From NCBI RefSeq assembly GCF_032854445.1, contig NC_088300.1, forward strand, positions 66,006,984-66,070,983: DNA of 64,000 nt. Direction: 5' to 3'. The translations under genes were made by a program, and so were the position numbers. Positions 60,561-64,000 of the stretch are shown piece by piece (within the stretch, counting starts at the first letter, position 1; each line of letters starts with the position of its first letter). The notes below the pieces were generated by a model. The model was not told the origin of the DNA. It made no database searches and saw nothing but the letters and a program-made list of their open reading frames with translations. This DNA comes from Liolophura sinensis. Taxonomy: Eukaryota; Mollusca; Polyplacophora; Chitonida; Chitonidae.

Positions 60561-61749
60561 CACTTGCACTTATCTAATAGATTCAACAATTGTTAATGTA
60601 TAATCCAGCTTGCGGGCAGAAGCAGACTACTGGCCACAGAGGAGGTTGATGGATGAAGGAAAGAGGCTTGGTTATGAATAGGATAGCGACCCTGGGGGTA
60701 ATTGCTGTTAATATTCTACGTTCTCCACCAGTGGTGCTCCAGTGGACAGGAAATGGGGTCGCATCTTATCATTAGACTAAGATAGGCCTGTCGAGCTCTT
60801 TCCATGCCCTGAGGTAACCATCGCAGAAGATGCTTCCTGTCTGAAAACCAGTATTTCGCCATGGATCCATAATTCATCCTCATCCAAAACAGTCACAAAA
60901 AAACTCCCCTCAATATTCCCTCATAACTCTACGCAGACTACTATTTCTGTCTACAGATAAAAGTTTCAGGTGGAAAAATATTGGGATGCTTCATAAATTT
61001 TAGATTGTCTCTTGAGTCATTCCTGTTCAGACAACGGCCCTAAGTTGTCTTGGATCAAAAATTCAGATCAAATTCCATCTACTTCCGCTAGGCAAACTTT
61101 TAGAGTAACAAAAAATATGACTTTTGTTTATCGATAAGCATTCCTTTTAAGACTGTCGCAAAAAAATTATTCACAAAGTCCAAATAATTTTCCCGCCAAT
61201 TTATTTTTGAATGGTTTGCCAACCAATCAATCATTAAAACGTAAATATCGGATACCATTCATCAATTCATCCACTAGAAATAAGTTGCTTTTTTCACTGC
61301 CATTTTAGAGGCAAACTAAATATATGCAGTATTCCAAGTAAATGCGTCGATCGAAACGAAAATGCCTAATATCACTGATCTGAAACTTCGACTTGGGTAA
61401 ATACAATAAAGATGGAGTCGGAATCTTGCCAACTGCTTCGTTTACACACTTATCCCCTGCTTGAGTCCCATCAGTGTTGGTCAACAATGCTGCCGCAACT
61501 CAATGCAACATTGCAACCTAAAGACCCCCGTCTCCCAAAGGCACTCCATCCGACTGACTGAGATCCGATAATCCTGACAGCCTAAGTATTTACCAGTGCT
61601 TTTTATCCCCTCTAAACATATCCTTATAACCATTCTTCCTCAAGCTTCTGTCATTTGTCGAGTCTCTCTAGGCTATGAGAGTCCCCAAGTGTGTGTTTTG
61701 TACATTAGTGTCATCAAAACCCCAAGCTAATAGTTTTCAACAAATTCAA

Positions 61750-61990
61750 CCAAGTAGAACTGGGGATGGCTCTGATTATGTAGTCCAGCCAGCTCTCCTT
61801 TCTCGCTCCCCGGGCCTTAATGGCCCACACAGTTGGGGTACTGATGATTAATGGCAGATATAGGGAGCTCTGCGGGGGATAAGGGTGGCGCATTTGGAGC
61901 GACCTAGACGCTGCCCTAGGGGCAGTTTTATTTTGCTATCTACCAAACTGGCCCCCTTCCCCCTTATCTACGATGGGAGGACAACCAAGT
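61750..61990. promoter_or_regulatory. Candidate Meis intronic enhancer with PBX-HOX and GATA motifs
   Basis: The block contains TGATTAATGG (61845-61854), an exact match to the composite PBX-HOX site, plus GATAAG (61878-61883) and an inverted CTTATC (61963-61968). CCTTAATGG lies just upstream. It sits in the Meis intron in repeat-free DNA. Function is inferred from motifs only. Confidence 0.35.
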
Positions 61991-62263
61991 GACAGATAAT
62001 GACCAAAACTGCTACTTTCTGCAGACATACCATATATCACAAGGCCCAATGTTTTGCCATGAGTCCCCCAAGCATCAGATGTACATATCCCAAAGGTCAA
62101 TGAATATGACCTCTGGCTCGGGACACTCACAAGAACGTGGCGAGAAAATAAAGGAACTGTCGCGATATGCTGAGACTAGTCTCCAGGCAATAGTTTAGTA
62201 AAGCACACTCGATAGCCGGTGTATGATACTCTCAACAAGTCTACCGTTCTGCTTCACTGAATG

Positions 62264-62284
62264 CCCCCCCCCCCCCCTCCCCCG
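62264..62284. repeat. C-run
   Basis: About 20 C with one interrupting T in the Meis intron. Confidence 0.85.
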
Positions 62285-63149
62285 GGTCAACTGGCCGCAT
62301 GAAGAATCTATCTGAGGAATCTACCCTACATGCCATTCGTCTTGATGCGGACAACTTACAAAGTCGCCTAATCCAATAACGCCAGATTATCATACATAAG
62401 TCGCATGCTCTGTCGGCATCTGTCGTTAAAGGAAGATTACCTCCCTTTACACCTTCTTTGGCAGGCAGCACTGAGTTATGAGAAAGTGGATAACGGTAGT
62501 TCTCGCTAAAAATGTTAATTCTGTAGTGCAATTGTGTATTTCGTCAAATATTTTTCACAAATTTTTCGAACGATTTTAAAAAATTAACAGCATATTCGAC
62601 TTTCGAGAGCAGTCGACCACAATCACGTATAATATGTTCACTGACCTCGGCTATACAGTTTTTGTTCATGACACCGTCAGCTGTTTCATGCTACATTTGA
62701 ACGGAATATATTAGACTAGGGGTGTGCTTGTTTCAGACTGTTGCCTCTTAAAGGGCTCCAGTTTTGAATAATGCTGTGAGATACGGAGTCATAAATGATT
62801 CAATAGCTAGTATCAGTGGTAGACAAGGGAAATGCCTAACCGGGTGACAGCCGACTGGATGTTCGTGCTTAACACTGGTCGTATGAATATTTTCTCCCCT
62901 GATTGACAGTTAGGAGGCAAAAATCAACTACAACTTACACAGCTGAATGGATAATTCATTCTCTCTCAGTGGAAGCACTCCTCTGGAGAGAGATGCGGAC
63001 AATGGAATGTGACATGCTCTGGTATCGAGTTCGGCCCCAATGGGACTCGTGCTGGCAACTAGTTGTGTATCCAACATCTTACCAGGACACTAATTCCCAT
63101 ATATCACACGGCTGCTCTAATCGCTGAACACAGGGATTACCAAGTCGAA

Positions 63150-63165
63150 GATAAAAAAAAAATAA

Positions 63166-63226
<61 letters not shown>

Positions 63227-63244
63227 AGAATAGAATAGAATAGT
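63150..63244. repeat. A-rich, TA and GAATA microsatellites
   Basis: A-run and AAATA units, about 52 bp of TA, then four to five GAATA units. This could be the tail of a decayed SINE beginning near 63000. Confidence 0.9.
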
Positions 63245-64000
63245 AAAATAAAAAACACAACAAAAGTATCGTCCTAGACAGCTAGGGTTTTCTACAAGTC
63301 GGCTCTCGGCTTATTTAAACAAAGATAGCTTTGATTGACATTGTCAAGATTGATCTTTACAGTCAAATTTGTCACATTGCGATAGACCATTGAATGTTGG
63401 AAGTAAACACGATACCACTCAGGTGTAACTTTGTCCGTATTTTATTGGGTAAACTGCGATGCCTCGGCAATGCAATACATATACAAATGCAGACAACTTG
63501 GGCGAAAGTAAAATGCAGTCATGCTTTCATTAATCCACTTCATTTCTCAATAGAATGCGAAGGTTTGCTTTCATTATAAGCTGCTAAGCTTGTCGTAACC
63601 TGTGCCTGTAACACAACGGAAGACAGGTTCTGAGAGCTGTCATCGAGGCTTGCTTGAATAAACCTGAATTTCTATCAGGAGGCATAGCAGTCATAAAAGC
63701 CCTGAGCGGTTTAGTTGTGTTAATTGGTGATTTCCACGACGTTTCTTTACGACCAGCCCTGCCCAAGTGGTGTGGTCAGGGAGGGAATTTTGCGACCCAG
63801 TTTGTGAATGGCAACAATGTGGTACAAAGGTTATAAAGCTATCCTGGTAGACTCGAGATGATAAAACTGCCATAACCTGCCAAGTACTGATTTACAAGCC
63901 ATCTTCAAATCTCCACAAATATTCAGTTCAGCGATGCCACGAGATTCGGACCCTTCCGAGGACACCTGATTTCAAGCAGCATGGCCTCTCAAGTTTCCCG

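Larger units (their letters stand above)
55813..64000 (-). other. Meis intron upstream of homeodomain-end exon (partial)
   Basis: This is at least 8.2 kb of intron on the minus strand, extending beyond the window. It has only short simple repeats (C-run near 56601, C-run near 62267, TA tract at 63170) and no clear SINE or MITE. Several blocks have higher complexity and homeodomain-type motifs (58320-58410, 58880-59130, 60160-60560, 61750-61990). I found no coding exon in it. Confidence 0.7.

Overview
The window is nuclear DNA of an animal, most likely a mollusc or another lophotrochozoan. It is AT-rich and intron-rich, has no operon-like gene packing, and is crowded with tRNA-derived SINEs. 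Two SINE families match, from memory, the types common in bivalves and gastropods: one ends in the GTTAAACCCCAAGCACTCAC tail, the other has a TACTCAAGAATATTTCACTT core. Species-level assignment is not possible by eye.

Three genes are supported, all on the minus strand, and all were found by joining exons rather than from long ORFs. (1) 9123-19574: a two-exon homolog of human CXorf65 (156 aa) with an intron of about 10 kb. (2) 27887-30947: a compact three-exon gene for a 128-residue protein I do not recognise. (3) 53292-55812: the 3' end of a Meis/homothorax TALE homeobox gene. It comprises the exon for the end of homeodomain helix 3 and two C-terminal exons. The rest of the gene lies upstream, beyond position 64000.

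Layout. 1-9 kb: an 83-bp minisatellite, a SINE, a 140-bp tandem duplication and mostly featureless AT-rich DNA. 9-20 kb: the CXorf65-like gene; its intron holds a 28-bp minisatellite, a TA microsatellite, an isolated 111-codon plus-strand ORF and a possible 99-bp in-frame cassette exon. 22-29 kb: a repeat hub with a compound minisatellite, six or more SINEs, a MITE with about 70-bp inverted ends and two TA-centred palindromes. 27.9-31 kb: the 128-aa gene. 32.8-38.2 kb: a strand-asymmetric pyrimidine satellite with a 30-bp unit that changes to a 27-bp unit. 38-52 kb: downstream flank of the Meis gene, with a few SINEs, two related MITEs and two candidate enhancer clusters. 53-64 kb: the Meis 3' end and a long, repeat-poor intron with candidate regulatory blocks, including a PBX-HOX composite site and GATA sites.

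The genes show no obvious shared pathway. The most intriguing link is between the Meis gene and the satellite 18 kb downstream. The 30-bp satellite unit contains CTGTCA, the complement of the MEIS core TGACAG, repeated about 35 times. Whether this means anything is untested. All regulatory calls rest on motif reading alone and have low confidence.
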